A stretch of 64,000 nt of DNA. Origin: Homarus americanus (lineage: Eukaryota > Arthropoda > Malacostraca > Decapoda > Nephropidae). Position 1 is the first letter of the stretch; each line of letters begins with the position of its first letter. The notes beneath the pieces are model-generated. The model saw nothing but the letters and a program-made list of their open reading frames with translations. It did no database searches and had not been told where the DNA came from. The position numbers and the translations under genes are program-made. The stretch covers positions 57,501 through 121,500 of the forward strand of contig NW_024755006.1 in the NCBI RefSeq assembly GCF_018991925.1, given 5' to 3'. Shown in pieces: positions 41,750-56,700 of the stretch.

Positions 41750-44700
41750 CCCTGCTTGTGGCTCCTGCCTGTGTGGCTCCTACTCACTAATGCTGTATGG
41801 CTCCTGCTGCTGTGGCTCCTGCCAGCAACGGGCTGCTGGCAGCGGCTTGGCGCGATGCTACTGCTGTTGCGCGGCGTTGGATTTCCATAGCAGCGTGATC
41901 CTGCTGCTTTTAACGGCGAATCCTCTATAACGGCGTGAACTCTGCTGCCGCAACGTTTGTTGATCTCTTCTTAACTACTGTTTGTGTGAACTCCTGCTAC
42001 TCTTTCTTGTGCTGATCCTCTGACTGCTGCTGTGGTCCTACTGCTGCAGCGGCGGGCTCTCTTACCACTGCTGGCGTTTGTTCTCCTGCTGCTGTTTTGT
42101 TGACAACAACTGCGCTTAACAGCGTTGGCTCCTGCTACTGCCGTTTGTGAACGCTGTAACATAACAGCAGCGTGGTCTCTTGCTTAACCCTTTCGTTTGT
42201 CTGAATCCTGCACAACAACAGCAGTGTTGATACTCTGTTGCAGCATCATGTGTTTATTTTTCTGCTGTTTGTGAGTATTGCAACAACAGCTTTTTGTTGA
42301 ACAGCATAGCATCACACAACAATATTGAGGATCACTCTCATAGCGCGCCAGCGTTTATTCTCTTTCTGTGTTTGTGAACTCTACTATAACTGCTGTTTGT
42401 GGTTGTTTGTGTTTGGTGTTTTGTGTTTTTTGGTTGGGTGTTTTTTTTCAGCGTGAAACAGCTTCTCTTTCTTTTGCGCGTTGTCACTTTAACCTGCTGT
42501 TGTGTGCTTCTTAACACTCGTTTGTGGGCTGCTACTGCTTCTGTTTGTGGCTCCTACTACTGCTGCTGTTTGTGGCTCTTGCCTGCTGCTGCTTGTGGTC
42601 CTACTACTGCTGCTGTTTGGCAATACCTTTCTGCTGCTTGTTGTGGCTGCTCTTCTCTTAGCCTTGAGGCTCCTACTACTGCTGCTGTTTGTTCTTCTAC
42701 TACTGCTGTTTGGCTTTCCTGCTGCTGTTTGTGTCCTCTTCTGCTGTGTTTGTGTATATGTGTGTTTCTTCTTTCTGCTGCTGTTTGTCTCCCCACCTGT
42801 TTGTGGCTGCTTAACAGCTTGTTGCTTCTACTACTGATGTGTGGCTCCTCTCTGCTGCTGTTTGTGTGTGCTGTATGCTACCTGCTGCTTCATGTCGTGT
42901 ACTACTGCTGTGGCGGTTCCTATAACTGCTGCGTGGTCTACAACTGCGTGGGTCTGCTGTAAGGTCTGCTGCTGTTTGTGGCTGCTTGTTGTTTATTTCT
43001 CTGCTGCTTTGGTGTGGTGTCTATTTCTAGCTGCTGCTGTTTGTGTTTGCTGTGTTGTGTCCTACTATAGCAGCTGCTTGTGGCTCCTTATACTGCTGCT
43101 GCTTGTTGCTCCTGCTGCTGTTGCAGCTTGTGGCTCTCTACTTTACTGCAGGCTTTTTCTGTGTGTTTGGCTCTCTACTGCTGTATTTTTTGTGGCTTGC
43201 TGTCAGCTTGGCTCCTACTACTACTGCTGCTTGTGGCTCCTACTCTGCTACTGTTTGTGGCTCTCCTACTGCTGCTGCTTGTGGCTACTACTACTGCTGC
43301 TGCTTGTGGCTCCTACTACTGCTGCTGTTTGTGGTTGCTGCTACTGCTGCTGCTTGCGGTCTCCTACTACTGCTGCTGCTTGTGTTCTACTGCTACTGCT
43401 TGTGGCTCCTACTACTACTGCTGCTGTTTGTGCCGTTGCTGCTTGTTAGCTTCTACTACTGCTACTGCTTGTGGTTGCTGTTGCTTGTTTGTGGTGCTTC
43501 TCGTACTGTTTGCGCTGTGCTGTTTGTTGTTCTTATTTACTGTTGCTGCTTGTGTCTGCTGCTCGCTGCTGTTTGTTGCTGTTGGTGGTTGTGGTTTCTA
43601 TTATTGCTGGCTTGTGGTCCTACTACTGCTGCCGCTTGTTGCTTCTACCACTGTTTTGTTGCTTCTACTATTGCTACTGCTTGTGGTTCTACCACTGCTA
43701 CTGTTTCTGTGCTGCTGCTACTGTTTGTTTGCTGCTGCTTGTGGTTCTACTATTGTTGCTGTTTTGGTTCCTTACTACTGTTGCTGCTTGTTGCTTCTAC
43801 TACTGCTGCTTGTGGTTCCAATACTGCTACTGTTTGTGGTGCTGCTACTGCTACTGTTTGTGGCTGCTGCTGCTTGTTGCTTCTACTACTGCTACTGCTT
43901 GGGCTGCTGCTACTGCTACCGTTTGTATTGCTGCTGCTTGTTGTTTCTACTACTGCTACTGCTTTGTGCTGCTGCTACTGCTACTGTTTGTGGCTGCTGC
44001 TGCTTGTGTGTTTCTAATACCGCTGCAGTTGTGCTGCTGCTGCTTGTTGCTTCCATCACTGTTGCTGCTTGTTGCTTCTACTACTGTTGCTGCTTGTGTC
44101 TTACTACTGCTGCTGCTTGGTTCTACTACTGCTGCTGTTTGTGGTTGCTGTTGCTTGTTGCTTCTACTACTGCTACTGCTTTGTGGCTGCTGCTACTGCT
44201 ACTGTTTGTGGTTGCTGCTGCTTGTGGTTCTATTACTGCTGCAGCTTGTGGTGCTGCTGCTTTGTTGCTTCTACCACTGCTGCCGCTTGTTGCTTCTACT
44301 ACTGCCGCTTGTGGCTCCTACTACCGCCGCAGCTTGTGGTCTCTACCACTGCTGCTGCTTGTATTGCTGCTACTGCCGCTTGCCGTTGCTGCTACTACTG
44401 CCGCTTGCGGTCCCACTACTGCTACTGCTTGTGGCCCTACTACTGCTGCTGCTTGTTGTTTCTACTACCGCTACTGCTTGGGTTTTACTACTACTGCTGC
44501 TTTGTGGTCTACTACTGCTACTGTTTGTGGTTGCTGTTGGCTTGTTGCTTCTACTACTGCTGCCGTTTGCTACTACTGCTGTTTGTGGCTGCTGCTACTG
44601 CTGCTGCTTGTGGTTCTTACCACTGTTGCTGCTTGTGGCTGCTGCCACTGCTGCTGCTGCTTGTAGCTGCTGCTACTACTGCTGCTTGTGGTCTTACCAC

Positions 44701-47700
44701 TGCTACTGCTTGTGGCTCCTACTACTGCTACTGTTTGTGGTTGCTGCTACTGCTGCCGCTTGTGGTCTTCTACGACTGTTGCTGCTTGTGGTTCTACCAC
44801 TGCTGCTGCTTGTGGTCTCTACCACTGCTGCTGCTTGTGGTCTTACCACTGCTACTGTTTGTGGCTGCTGCTGTTTGTTGTTCTACCACTGCTGCCGCTT
44901 GTGGTCTCTACCACTGCTGCTGTTTGCTGCTGCCAATGCTGCTGCTTGTGGTTTCTACCACTGCTGCTGCTTGTGGTTTCTACTACTCGCTGCAGCTTGT
45001 GCCGCTTCTACTACTGCTGCTTGTGTTCTCTACCACTGCTGCTGCTTGTGGTCCTACTACCGCTACTGTTTGTGGCTGCTGCTGCTTGTTGCTCTACTAC
45101 TGCTGCCGTTTGTGGTTCTACCATCGCTGCCGTTTGTGGCTGCTGCCACTGCTGCTGCTTGTGTTCCCACTCACTGCTGCTGCTTGTGGTCTCTACCACT
45201 GCTACTGTTTCGTGGCTTGCTGCTGCTTGTTGTTTCCACTCCACTGTGCTGCTTGTGGTCTCTAATTACTGCTGCTGTTTGTGGCTGCTGCTACTGCTAC
45301 TGTTGTGGTTGTTGCCGCTTGTTGCTTCACTATTGCTGCTGCTTCAGGGTTCTACTACTGCTGCTGCTTGTGGCTGCTGCTACTGCTGCTGCTTGTGGTT
45401 CTACCACTGCTGCTGCTTTTGTTCTACTAATGCTACTGTTTGTGGGCTGCTGCTGCTGTTGCTTCTACTACTGCTGCTGCTTGTGGTCTCTACCACTGCT
45501 GCTTGTTGCTTCTACCACTGCTGCCAGTTTGTGGCCCTACCACTGCTGCTGCTCTGTGGTCCTCGCCACTGCTACCGTTTGTATCGCTGCCGTTTGCTGC
45601 TTCCTCTACCATCGCTGCTGCTGTGTGGTTCCTACTACCGCCGCTGCTTGTGGCTGCTGCTACTGCTGCTGCTTGGGTTCTACCACTGCTGCTGCTTTGT
45701 GGTCTTACTACTGCTACTGTTTGTGTTGCTGCTGCTTGTTGTTTACCACTGCTGCTGCTTGTGGTCTTTACTACTGCTGCTGCTTGTGGCTGCTGCTACT
45801 GCTACTGTTTAGGTCCACTACCGCCGCGCTTGTGGCGCTTTACCACTGCCGCTTGTGGTTCCTACCACTGCTGCTGCTTGTGGCTCCTAATACTGCTACT
45901 GTTTGTGGCTGCTGCTGCTTGTTGTTTACTACTGCTGCTGCTTGTGGTCTTACTACTGCTGCTGCTTGTGGTTGCTGCTACTGCTGCTGCTTGTGGTTTC
46001 TACTACTGCTGCTGCTTGTGTCTTACCATTGCTACTGTTTGTGGCTGGTGCTTGTTGCTCTTCTACTGCTGCTGCTTGTGGGTTCCTACTACTGTTGCTG
46101 TTTGTGGCTGCTGCTACTGCTACTGTTGTGGTCCTTACTGCTGCAGCTTGTGCTGTCCTCTGCTGCTTGTGGTCTCTACCATTGCTGCTGTTTGTGGTCT
46201 TCTACTACTGCTACTGCTTCAGGCTAAGGTGCTTGCTGCTTCTACTACTGCTGCTGCTTGTGGCTCCTACTACCGCTGCTGCTTTGGTCTGCTACTGCTG
46301 CTTGCTTGTGGTTGCCGCTACTGCTGCTGCTTGTGGTCTTACTACTGCTGCTGCTTGTGGTCTCTACCTTCGCTGCCGCTTGCGGTTCTTACCACTGCTA
46401 CTGCTTCAGGCTGCTGCCACTGCTGCTGCTTGTATTGCTGCCACTGCTACTGCTTCAGGTTCTACCATTGCTGCAGCTTGTGGTTGCTACTACCACTGCC
46501 GCTTTGTGGTTCTACTCACCGTTGCCGCTTGTGGATGCCGTTACCACTGCTGCTTATGGTTCTTACTACTGCTACTGCTTGTGGTTCCTACCACTGCTGC
46601 CGCTTGTGGTCCGTTGCCACCGCTACCGCTTCAGGTTCTACCACCGCCGCAGCTTGTGGTTGCCACTACTACTGCTGCTTGTGGCTCCCACTACTGCTGT
46701 TGCTTCAGGTCGCCGCTACCGCTGCTGTTTGTGGTTCCTACTACTGCTGCCGCTTGTGGTTCCCACCACTGCTGCTTGTGGCTGCTACTACTGCTGCTGC
46801 TTGTGGTTCCCACCACTGCTACTGCTTGAGGTCGCTGCTACCACTACTGCTTTAGGTTCTCTTCACTGCTGCAGCTTGTGGTTGCTACTATTACTGCTGT
46901 TGCTTGTGGTTCTACTACTGTTGCTGTTTGTGGCTGCTGCTACTGCTGCTGCTTGTTTTCCTACCACTGCTGCTGTTTGCAGGCTCCTACCACTGCTGCT
47001 GCTTGTGGCTGCTGCTACCGCTACCGCTTGCAGTCTTACTACTGCTGCAGCTTGTGGCTGCCACTACTGACTGCCGTTTGTGGCTCCTACTACTGCTGCA
47101 GCTTGTGGCTGCTACCACCACTGCTGCTTCTGGCCCTACCACTGCCACTGCTAGGTCTACCACTGCCACCGTTTGTGGTCCTACCACTGCTGCTGCTCTG
47201 TGGCCCCACTACCACCGCCGCTTCAGGCCCCACTACTGCCACTGTTTGTGGCTGCTGCTGCTTTCAGTGTTCCTACCATTGCTGCCGCTTTTGGTGGTCT
47301 TACTACTGCTGCTGCTCAGGTTCTACCACTGCTGCTGCTTGTGGTCCTACTACGTGCTGCTTGTGTCTCTACTACCGCTACTGTTTGTGGCTTCGCTGCT
47401 GCTTTGTTGCTTCTACTACTGCCGCTGCTTCAGGTCTCTACCACCGCTGCCGTTTGTGGCCGCTGCTACTGCTGCCGTTGTGGCTGCTGCCACCGCTGCC
47501 GCTTGTATTCTACTTCATTGCTGCTGCTTGTGGTTGCTCTTACCGCCGCTGCTTGTGGTTCCTACTACCGCTTGCCGTTTGTATTCTACTACTGCTACTG
47601 TTGTTGCTGCTGCTTGTTGCTTCTACTACTGCTGCTGCTTGTGGTTCCTACTACTGCTGCTGCTTGTGCCGCTGCTACTGCTGCTGCTGCTTGTGGTCTT

Positions 47701-50700
47701 CTACCACTGCTGCTGCTTGTATTATTACTGCTACTGCTTAGGCTGCTGCTGCTTGTTGCTTTACTACTGCTGCTGTTGTGGCTCCTCTATTGCTGCTGTT
47801 TGTGGTGCTGCTACTGCTATTGTTTGTGGCTGCTGCTGCTTGTTGTTTCTACTACTGCTGCTGCTTGTGGTTCCTACTACTGCTGCTGCTTGTGGTTGCT
47901 GCTACTGCTGCTGCTTGTGGTTCCTACTCACTGCTGCTGCTTGTGGCTGCTGCTACTGCTACTGTTTGTGGTTGCTGCTGCTTGTTGTTTCTTACTGTGC
48001 TGGTTTGGGGTTGCCTACTCACTGCTGCCGTTTGTTTCTACTCACTGCTGCCAAGCCGGGTCTCTACTACTGCTGCTGTTTGTGGTCTCACACTTGCTAC
48101 TGTTTTCAGCTGCTGCTGCTTGTTGTTTCTACTACTGCTGCCGTTTGTGGTCTCTACTACTGCTGCTGCTTGTGGTTGCTGCACCGCTGCCGTTTGTGGT
48201 CCTACCACTGCTGCCGCTTGTGGTCTTTACCACTGCTACTGTTTGCGGCCGCTGCCGCTTGTTGCTTCCTACCACTGCTGCTGCTTGTGGTTCACTACCG
48301 CTGCCGCTTCGTGGCTGCTGCTACTGCCACTGCTTGTGGCTCCTACCACTGCCGCAGCTTGTGGCCGTCCACTACTGCCGCTTCAGGTTCCTACCACTCT
48401 GCCGCTTGTGGCTCTCTACTACTGCTACTGTTTGTGGCTGCTGCCGCTTGTTGCTTCTACTACTGCTGCTGCTTTCAGGTCTTACCACTGCTGCTGCTTG
48501 TGGCTGCTGCTACTGCTTTTGGCTGCTTGTGGTTCTACTACCGCTGCTGCTTTGTGGCCCTACCAATGCTTTCTGTTTGTGGCTGCTGCGCCGTCTCTAC
48601 TACCGCCGCTGCTTGGTCTCACCACTGCCGTTTGTGGCCGCTACTGCTACTGCTTGTGGCTCCTACTACCGCTGCTGCTTGTGGCTTCTACTACTGCTGC
48701 TGTTTGTGGCTCTACTACTGCTGCTGCTTGTTGTCTTCTGCTGCTACTGTTTGTGGCTGCTGCTGCTTGTTGCTTCCTACTGCTGCTGTTTGTGGTCTTA
48801 CTACTGCTGCTGCTTGTGGTTCTACTACTGCTGCCGCTTGTTGCTGCTGCTTGCTGCTGCTTGTGGTTCTACTACTGCTGCTGCTTGTGGCTCCTACTAC
48901 TGCTGCTGCTTGTGGCTGCTACTACTACTGCTGCTTGTGGCTCCTACTACTGCTGCTGCTTGGTTGCTTCTACTACTGCTGCTTGTGGCTCCTACTACTG
49001 CTACTGCTTGTGGTCTCTACCGCTGCTGTTTGTGGCTGCTGCTACTGCTACTGCTTGTGGCCTTACTACTGCTGCAGCTGTGGCTCCTACTACTACTGCT
49101 GCTTGTGGCTCCCTACTGCTGCTGTTTGTGGCTGCTGCTACTGCTTCGCTGCTTGTGGTCTCTACTACTGCTGTTGCTTGGCTCCTACTCACTGCTGCTG
49201 CTTGTTGCTTCTACTACTGCTGCTGCTTGTGTCTCTACTACTGCTACTGCTAGGCTCTGCTACTGCTGCTGCTTTGTGGTCTACCACGCTGCAGCTTGTT
49301 GCTGCTACTACTGCTGCTGCTTGTGGCCTCTACCACTGCTGCTGTTTGTGGCCGCTGCCACTGCTGCTGCTTGTGGCCTCACTACTGCTGCTGCTTAGGC
49401 TTCACTACTGCTGCCGCTTGTGTCCTCTGCTAATGCCACTGCTTGTGGTTCCTACTACCGCTGCTGCTTGTGGCTCTACTACTACTGCTGCTTGTGTCCC
49501 TACCACTGCCGCTTGTGGCCCTCCACTGCATTGTTGTGCCTACTACTGCTACTGCTTGTGGTCTTACCACTGCTGCTGCTTGTGGTCTTACTACTACTGC
49601 TGCTTGTGGTTCTACTACTGCTACTGTTTGTACTGCTGCTGCTTGTGTCTCTACTACTGCTGCTGTTTGTGGCTACTACTGCTGCTGCTTGTGGTTCTAC
49701 TACTGCTGCTGCTTGTGGCTCTACTACTACTGCGTTTTGTGGTTCTGCTACTACTGCTGCTTGTATTCTACTACTGCTACTGCTTGTGGCTCCTACTACT
49801 GCTGCTGCTTGTGGCTCCTACTACTGTGCTGCTTGGTGGTCTTACTACTGCTACTGCTTGTGGCTCCTACTACTGCTGCTGCTTCTTGTGGCCCTACTAC
49901 TGCTGCTGCTTGTGGTCCTACTACCACTGCCGCTTGTGGTTCTACTACTGCTGCTGCTTGTGGGTTCTACCACTGCTGCTGCTTTAGGCCCTACTACTAC
50001 TGCTGCTTGTGGTCTCTACTACTGCTACTGTTTGTATTGCTGCTGTTTGTATTCCTACTACTGCTGCTGCTTGTGGCTCCCACCACTGCTACTGCTTGTG
50101 GCCTGCTACCGCTGCCGCTTGTGGCCGTCTACCATCTGCTGCTTCAGGTCTCTACTCACTGCTGCTTTGTGGCTCTTACTACCGCTGCTGTTTGTGGCCC
50201 TTACTACTGCCGTTTGTGGTCCTACCACTGCCACTGTTTGTGGCCTCTGCTGCCGCTTGTGTTCCTACCACTGCTGCTGCTTGTGGTCCTACTTCACTGC
50301 TACTGTTTGTGGTTGCTGCTGCTTGTGGTTCTACTACTGTTGCTGTTTGTGGTCTTCTACTACTGCTGCTGCTTGTGGTTCCTACTACTGCTGCTGCTTT
50401 GTGGCCCTACTACTACTGCTGCTTGTGGTTCCTACTACTGCTGCTGCTTGTGGTCTTACTACTGCTACTGCTTGTGGCTCCTACTACTACTGCCGTTTGT
50501 GTTCTTACTACTGCTGCTGCTTGTGGCCCTACTACTGCTACTGCTTGTGGTCTTACCACGCTGCTGCTTGTGCTCCTACTACTACTGCTGCTGCTTGTGG
50601 TCTCTACTACTGCTACTGTTTGTGGCTGCTGCTGCTTGTGGCTCCTACCACTGCTGCCGGTCTCTACCACTGCTACTGCTTGTGGCTCCTACTACTGCTG

Positions 50701-53700
50701 CTGCTTGGTCTTTCACTGCTGCTGCTTGTGGTTCTACTACTGCTGCTGCTAGGTTCTTACTACTGCTACTGTTTGTGGTTGCTGCTGCTTGTTGCTTCTA
50801 CTACTGCTGCTGCTTGTGGTTCTACTACTGCTACTGTTTGTTGCTTCTGCTACTACTGCTGCTTGTGGTTCCTACTACTGCTGCTGCTTGTGGCTCCTAC
50901 TACTGCTGCTTGTGGTCTCTACTACTGCTGCTGCTTGTGGCTCCTACTACTGCTGCTGCTTGTGGCTGCTGCTACTGCTGCGTTTGTGGCTCCTACTACT
51001 GCTTGTGGCTGCTGGCACTGCTACTGTTTCTGGTCTCTACTACTGCTGCTGCTTGTGGTTCTACTACTGCTGCTGTTTGTGGCTCCTACTACTGCTGCTG
51101 CTTGTGGCTCCTACTACTGCTGCTGTTTGTGGCTGCTGCTGCTAGGTTCTACTACTGCTGCTGTTTGTGGCTCTACCACGCTGCTGCTTGTGGTTCTACC
51201 ACTGCTGCTGCTTGTGGCTTCTGCTACTGCTGCTGCTTCAGGTTCTACTACTGCTGCTGCTTGTGGCTCCTACTACTGCTGCTGTTTGTGGTTCTACTAC
51301 TGCTGCTGCTTGTGGCTCCTTCTGCTGCTGTTTGTGGCTGCTGCTACTGCTGCTGCTGTGGCTCTTACCACTGCTGCTGCTTGTGGTCTTACTACTGCTG
51401 CCGCTTGCTGCTCTACTACTGCTGCTGCTTGTGGCTCTACTACTGCTGCTGTTTGTGGCTGCCCTACTGCTGCCGCTTGTTGTTCTACTACTGCTGCTGC
51501 TTGTGGCTCCTACTACTGCTGCTGCTTGTGGTTCTACTACTGCTGCTGTTTGTTGCTCTTACTACTGCTGCTGCTTTGTGGTCTTCACCATGCTACTGCT
51601 TGTGGTTCTACTTGCTGCTTGTGGTTCCTACTACTGCTGCTGCTGTTGCTTCTTACTACTGCTGCTGTTTGTATTTCTACTACTGCTACTGCTTGTGGCT
51701 GCTGCTACTGCTGCTGCTTGTGGTTCTACTACTGCTGCTGCTTGTGGCTGCCACTACTGCTGTGTTTGTGGCTGCTTTCACTGCTGCTGCTTGTGGCTCC
51801 TACTACTGCTGCTGCTTGTGGCTGCTAATACTGCTACTGCTTGTGGCTCCTGCTACTGCTGCCGCTTGAGGTCTCTACTACTGCCGCTTGCCAGGTTCTA
51901 TACTACTGCTGCTGCTTGGTGGCTGCTGCTACTGCTGCTGCTTGTGGTTTCTACTACTGCTGTTGCTTGTGGCTCTACTACTGCTGCTGCTTTGTGGCTG
52001 CTACTGCTGCTGTTTGTTTCTGCTTCGCCAGGTTGCTGCTACTGCTGCTGCTTGTGGCCGCTGCTACTGCTGCCGCTTGTGGTCCTACTACTGCTGCAGC
52101 TTTTGTGGCTACTACTACTGCTGCTGTTTGTGGCTGCTGCTACTGCTGGTGCTTGTGGTCCTACTACTGCTGCTGCCAGGTCCCACATGGCCGCTGCTTG
52201 TGGTCTTACCACTGCTACCGCTTGTGGCTCTACCACTGCTGCTGCTTGTGGTTCCTACTACCACTGTGCTGCTTGTGGTCTACCACTGCTGCTGTTTCAG
52301 GCTGCCGTTACTGCTGCTGCTTGTGGTCTTACCACTGCTGCTGCTTGTGGTCTTACTACTGCTGCTGCTTGTGGCTCTACCACTGCTGCTGCTTGTGGCT
52401 CTGCTACCGCTGCTGCTTCAGGCTCTTACCACTGCTACTGTTTGTGGCCTCACTGCTGCTGCTGTGGCTTCTGCTACTGCTGCCGCTTGTGGTCTCTACC
52501 ACTGCTGCTGTTTGTGGTCTTACTACTGCTGCTGCCTGTGGCCGCTGCCACTGCTGCCGCTTGAGGTCCTACCACTGCCGCTGCTTGTGGCCCTCACTGC
52601 TGCTTGCTCTGTGGCCGCTGCTACCAGCGCTGCTTCAGGTTCTCATTACTGCTGCCGCTTGTGGCTACTACCACTGCTGCTGCTTGTGGCTGCTGCTACT
52701 GCTGCTGCTTGTGGTTCTACTACTGCTGCTGCTTTCAGGTCTCGTTTCACTGTTGCTGCTTTATTCTGCCAATTGCTTTGCTTGTGGTCTTCACTGACGT
52801 TGCCGTTGGTCTTTACTATCACTGTTGCTGCTTGTGGTTCTGCTATTGCTTGTTTGTATTGCTGCTGCCAGGGTCTTACCACTGCTGCTGCTTGTGGTTC
52901 CTACTACGTTGCTGCTTGTGTTCTACTACTGCTGTTGTGGTTCTTACTATCGTTGCTGCTTGTGGTCTCCTCTTCGTTGATTGTTTGTGGTTGCTGCTGC
53001 TTGTTGTTTCTACCATTGCTGCTGCTTTGTGGTCTACCACTGTTGCCGTTTGTGGTGCTGCTGCCGTTGCTGCTGGTTGCCGTTACTGCTGCTGTTTTGG
53101 CGTCTGACTACTGCTGCTGCTTGTGTTGGTTCTACCGTTGCTGTTTCAGGTCTCTACCACTGCTGCTGCTTGTGGCTCTACCACTGCTACTGTTTGCGGT
53201 CGCTGCTTGTTGTTTCTACCACTGCTGCTTCTGTGTTCTCTTCACCGTTGCCGCTTGTTTTCATATCTGCCGCCAGTTCCCCATCGCTGCTTGTGGTCTC
53301 ACTATCGGTACTGTTTGTATTGCTGCTGCTTGTTGTTTACCATTTGCTGCCAGTTTTTCAGGTCTCACCATGCTGCTTGTGGTTTTCGCCATTGCTACTG
53401 TTTGTGGCTGCTGCTTCTTGTTGCTTCTACCACTGCTGCTGCTTTCAGGTCTTACCACTGTTGCTTGCTTGTGGCTGCTGTATTGCTGCTGTTTGTGTCT
53501 CAATTACTGCTGCTGCTTTGTGTCTCACCACTGCTTACTGGTTTTGCTGGCTCTGCTTCGGCTGTCTCTTGTGGCTCTTACCACTGCTGCTTGTATGGTC
53601 TCCTACTTCACTGGTGCTGGTTTTGTTGCCTCCCACCACTGCTCTGGCTTCCCACACTGCTCCACTCTTTCAGCTTTGTTGCTTCTACCACTGTCTGTTT

Positions 53701-56700
53701 GTGGTCTCACTACCGCTGCTGCTTGTATTGCTGAGCACTGTTGCTGCTTGTGGTTTCTTTTACTGCTTGCTGCTTCTGGTCCCACTGCTGCTGTTTAGTT
53801 GTTGCTGCTTGTTGTTCTACTTCACGTTTGTGGTTCTCACCACTGCTGCTGTTTGTGGTCGCTGCTATCGCTACTGCTTGTGGTTCTGATTACTGCTGCA
53901 GCTTGTGGTCGCCACTACCACTGTTGCTTGTGGTCTCACCACCGTTGCTTGTGGTCTTACTGATTGCTACTGTTTGTATTGCTGCCGTTTTTCGTTTGCT
54001 TCTGCTTGTGGTCTCACTTCACCGCTGTTGCCGTTTGTGGTCTCACTGCTGCCGTTTGTATTGCCACCGTGGTTACCACCGCCGCTTTAGGTTTCACCAC
54101 TGCTGCTGTTTGTGGTTGCTTTCGGTTCTCATCGTTGCGTTTGTATGCTGCCATTTGTGTTGGTTTTACTGCCACTGCTTGTGGTTTCACTTGCTGTTTG
54201 TGGTTGTTGCCACTTTTTGTGTTTCACTACGCCGCAGTTTGTTGCACTACCACTGCTGCTTGGGTTCATTACTGTTGCTTGTTTGTGGTTGCTGCCATTG
54301 CTTTCGTTGCTTGTGGTCTCTGATTGCTGCTTGTGGTTCTACTTACGCTGCTGCTTGTGGTTGCCATCTGCTGCTTTGTGGTCTCATCACTGCTACTGCT
54401 TGAGGCTGCTGCTACTGCTTCAGGTGTTCACCACTGCTGCAGCTTGTGTTGCCACTACTGCTGCTGTTTGTGGTCTTACCATCGTTGCTGTTTGTATTTG
54501 CCATCGTTGCTGTATCTCACCACTGCTGGTTGTTTTGTCTCCACTACCGTTGCTGCTTGTGTTGCCACTGCTACTGCTTTGTGGTTCACCGTTGTTGGGC
54601 TGCACTACTACTTGCTGCTTGTTCACTATCGTTGCAGCTAGGTTCCACCACTGCTTGTGGTCTTTACTACTGCTACTGCTTGGTCTTCCTATCACTGCTA
54701 CTGCTTTGTCTTACCATTTCACTGCTTGTCTCGTTGTCTACATTCTGGTTTTGTATTGCTTTGCTTTGCTTGTGGTCTCATTTCATCGGTTGCTGCTTGT
54801 ATTCCCACTACTGTTGCTTTGCTCTGTGGTTCACCACTGCTACTGTTTGTGGTCTTACTACTACTGCCGTTCAGGTCTACTTATCACTAGTTGCTTCTGG
54901 TCTTGTACGCTACTGCTCAGGTCTTACTACCATTGCTGTTCAGTGGTCTCACTATTGTTGCGCCGTTTAGGTCTTTACCACTGCTACCGCTTTGTATCTT
55001 ACTACTGTTGCTGCTTCTTGTGGTCTCTACCACTGCTACTGCTTTGTGGTCTTACTACTACTGCTTGTGGTTCTTACTACTACTGCTGCTTGTGGTTCCC
55101 ACTATAGCTACTTGCTTGTGTCTTACTACTACTCTGTTGCTTGTGGTCTGTTTACTACTGTATTGTTTGTATTGCTGTTGCTTTAGGTTCTTACTATCGT
55201 TGCTTGTAGGTTCCTACTGCTACTGTTTGTGTTCCTATTACTGCTTACTGCTCAGGTTCCTACTACTACTGGCTTGGGTCCTACCACTGTTGCTTGTAGG
55301 CTCTCTACTACCACTTGCTTTTGTGGTCTCTTACTACTACTGCTGCTTGTGGTCTTAACACTGCTACTGCTTGAGGTTCTACTACTGCTACTTTGCTAGG
55401 TCTTACCACTTTCACTGCTGCTTGTGGTCTTACCACTGCTACTGTTTGTGGTTGCTGCTTGCTTGTGGTCTTCATCACTGTTGATGCTTTGGTCTTATCA
55501 TCGCTGCTGTTTGGTGGTCTTACTACTGCTACTGCTTGTGGTCTCCCCATCACTGTCTTCTGGTCTTACTACTACTGCTGCTTGTGTCTCTACTACTGCT
55601 ACCGTTTGTGGCTTCACTACTACTACTGTTGCTTGTGGTCTTTACTACTGCTGCTGTTTGTGTCTACCACTGCTACTGCTTTGGGTTCTACTACCGCTAC
55701 TGCTTGTGGTCTTACTACTACTGTTGCTGCTTTGTGGTCTCTACCATCGCTACTGTTTGTGGTTGCTGCTGCTTGTAGTCTTCATCACTGCTGCCGCTTG
55801 TGGTCTTTACCACTGCTAATGCTTGTGTGTCTACCACTGCTGCAGCTTAGTTCTATCATTGCTGTTGTGGTCTTTACTACTGTTGCTGCTTGTGGTCTTC
55901 TACACGTTACTGTTTGTGGTTGCTGCTGCTTGTTGTTTACCACTGCTGCTGCTTGTGTTCTACCACTGCTACTTGCTTGTTGCTTCTACTATTACTGCTG
56001 CTTGTGGTTCTTACCACTGCTGCTGCTTGTGGTCTTACCACTGCTGCCGTTTTCGGCTCTACTACTGCTGCTGCTTGTGGTCTTTACATCGTTGCTGCTT
56101 GTGGTTGCTGCTACTGTTGCTGCTTGGGTCTTTACTACTGCTTGTGGTTGCTGGTACTGCTACTGTTTGTGGTCTTTACCACTGCTGCTGCTTGTGGTTC
56201 TACTACTGCTGCTGTTTGTGGTTCCTTTACTGCTGCTGCTGTTTCGTTCCTACTACTGCCGCTGTTGTTTGGTTGCTGCTGCTTGTGGTCTTCTACTACC
56301 GCTGCTGTTTGTGGTCCTACCATTGCTGCTGTTTGTGGTCTTACCACTGTTGCTGCTTGTGGTTGCTTGCCACTGCTACTGTTTGTGGTCTCACCACTGC
56401 TGCTGCTTGAGGTTCTACCACTGCTGCTGTTTGTGGTCCTTACTTTACTGCTGCTGCTTGTGGTCTTTACCACTGCCGTTGTTTGTGGTTGCTGCTACTG
56501 CTGCTGCTTGTATTCCTACCACTGCTGCCGTTTGTGGTCCCTACTACTGCTGCTGCTTTGTTGCTTCTACTACTGCCGCTGCTTTCAGGTCTTCTACTAC
56601 TGCTACTGCTTTGGTTGCTGTTACTGCCGTTCTTGTTGCTTCTACTACTGCTGCTGCTTTGGTCTTACCACTGCTGCTGCTTTCAGGTTCACCACTGCTC

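Noticed and set aside
43080..53800. Very long plus-strand ORFs (about 530 to 1,030 residues), Leu/Cys/Tyr/Ala-rich, possibly a giant membrane or cysteine-rich protein
   Set aside because: They exist in all three plus phases at the same places, follow directly from a stop-free 24-25-bp unit, slip phase constantly and have no unique domain or start.
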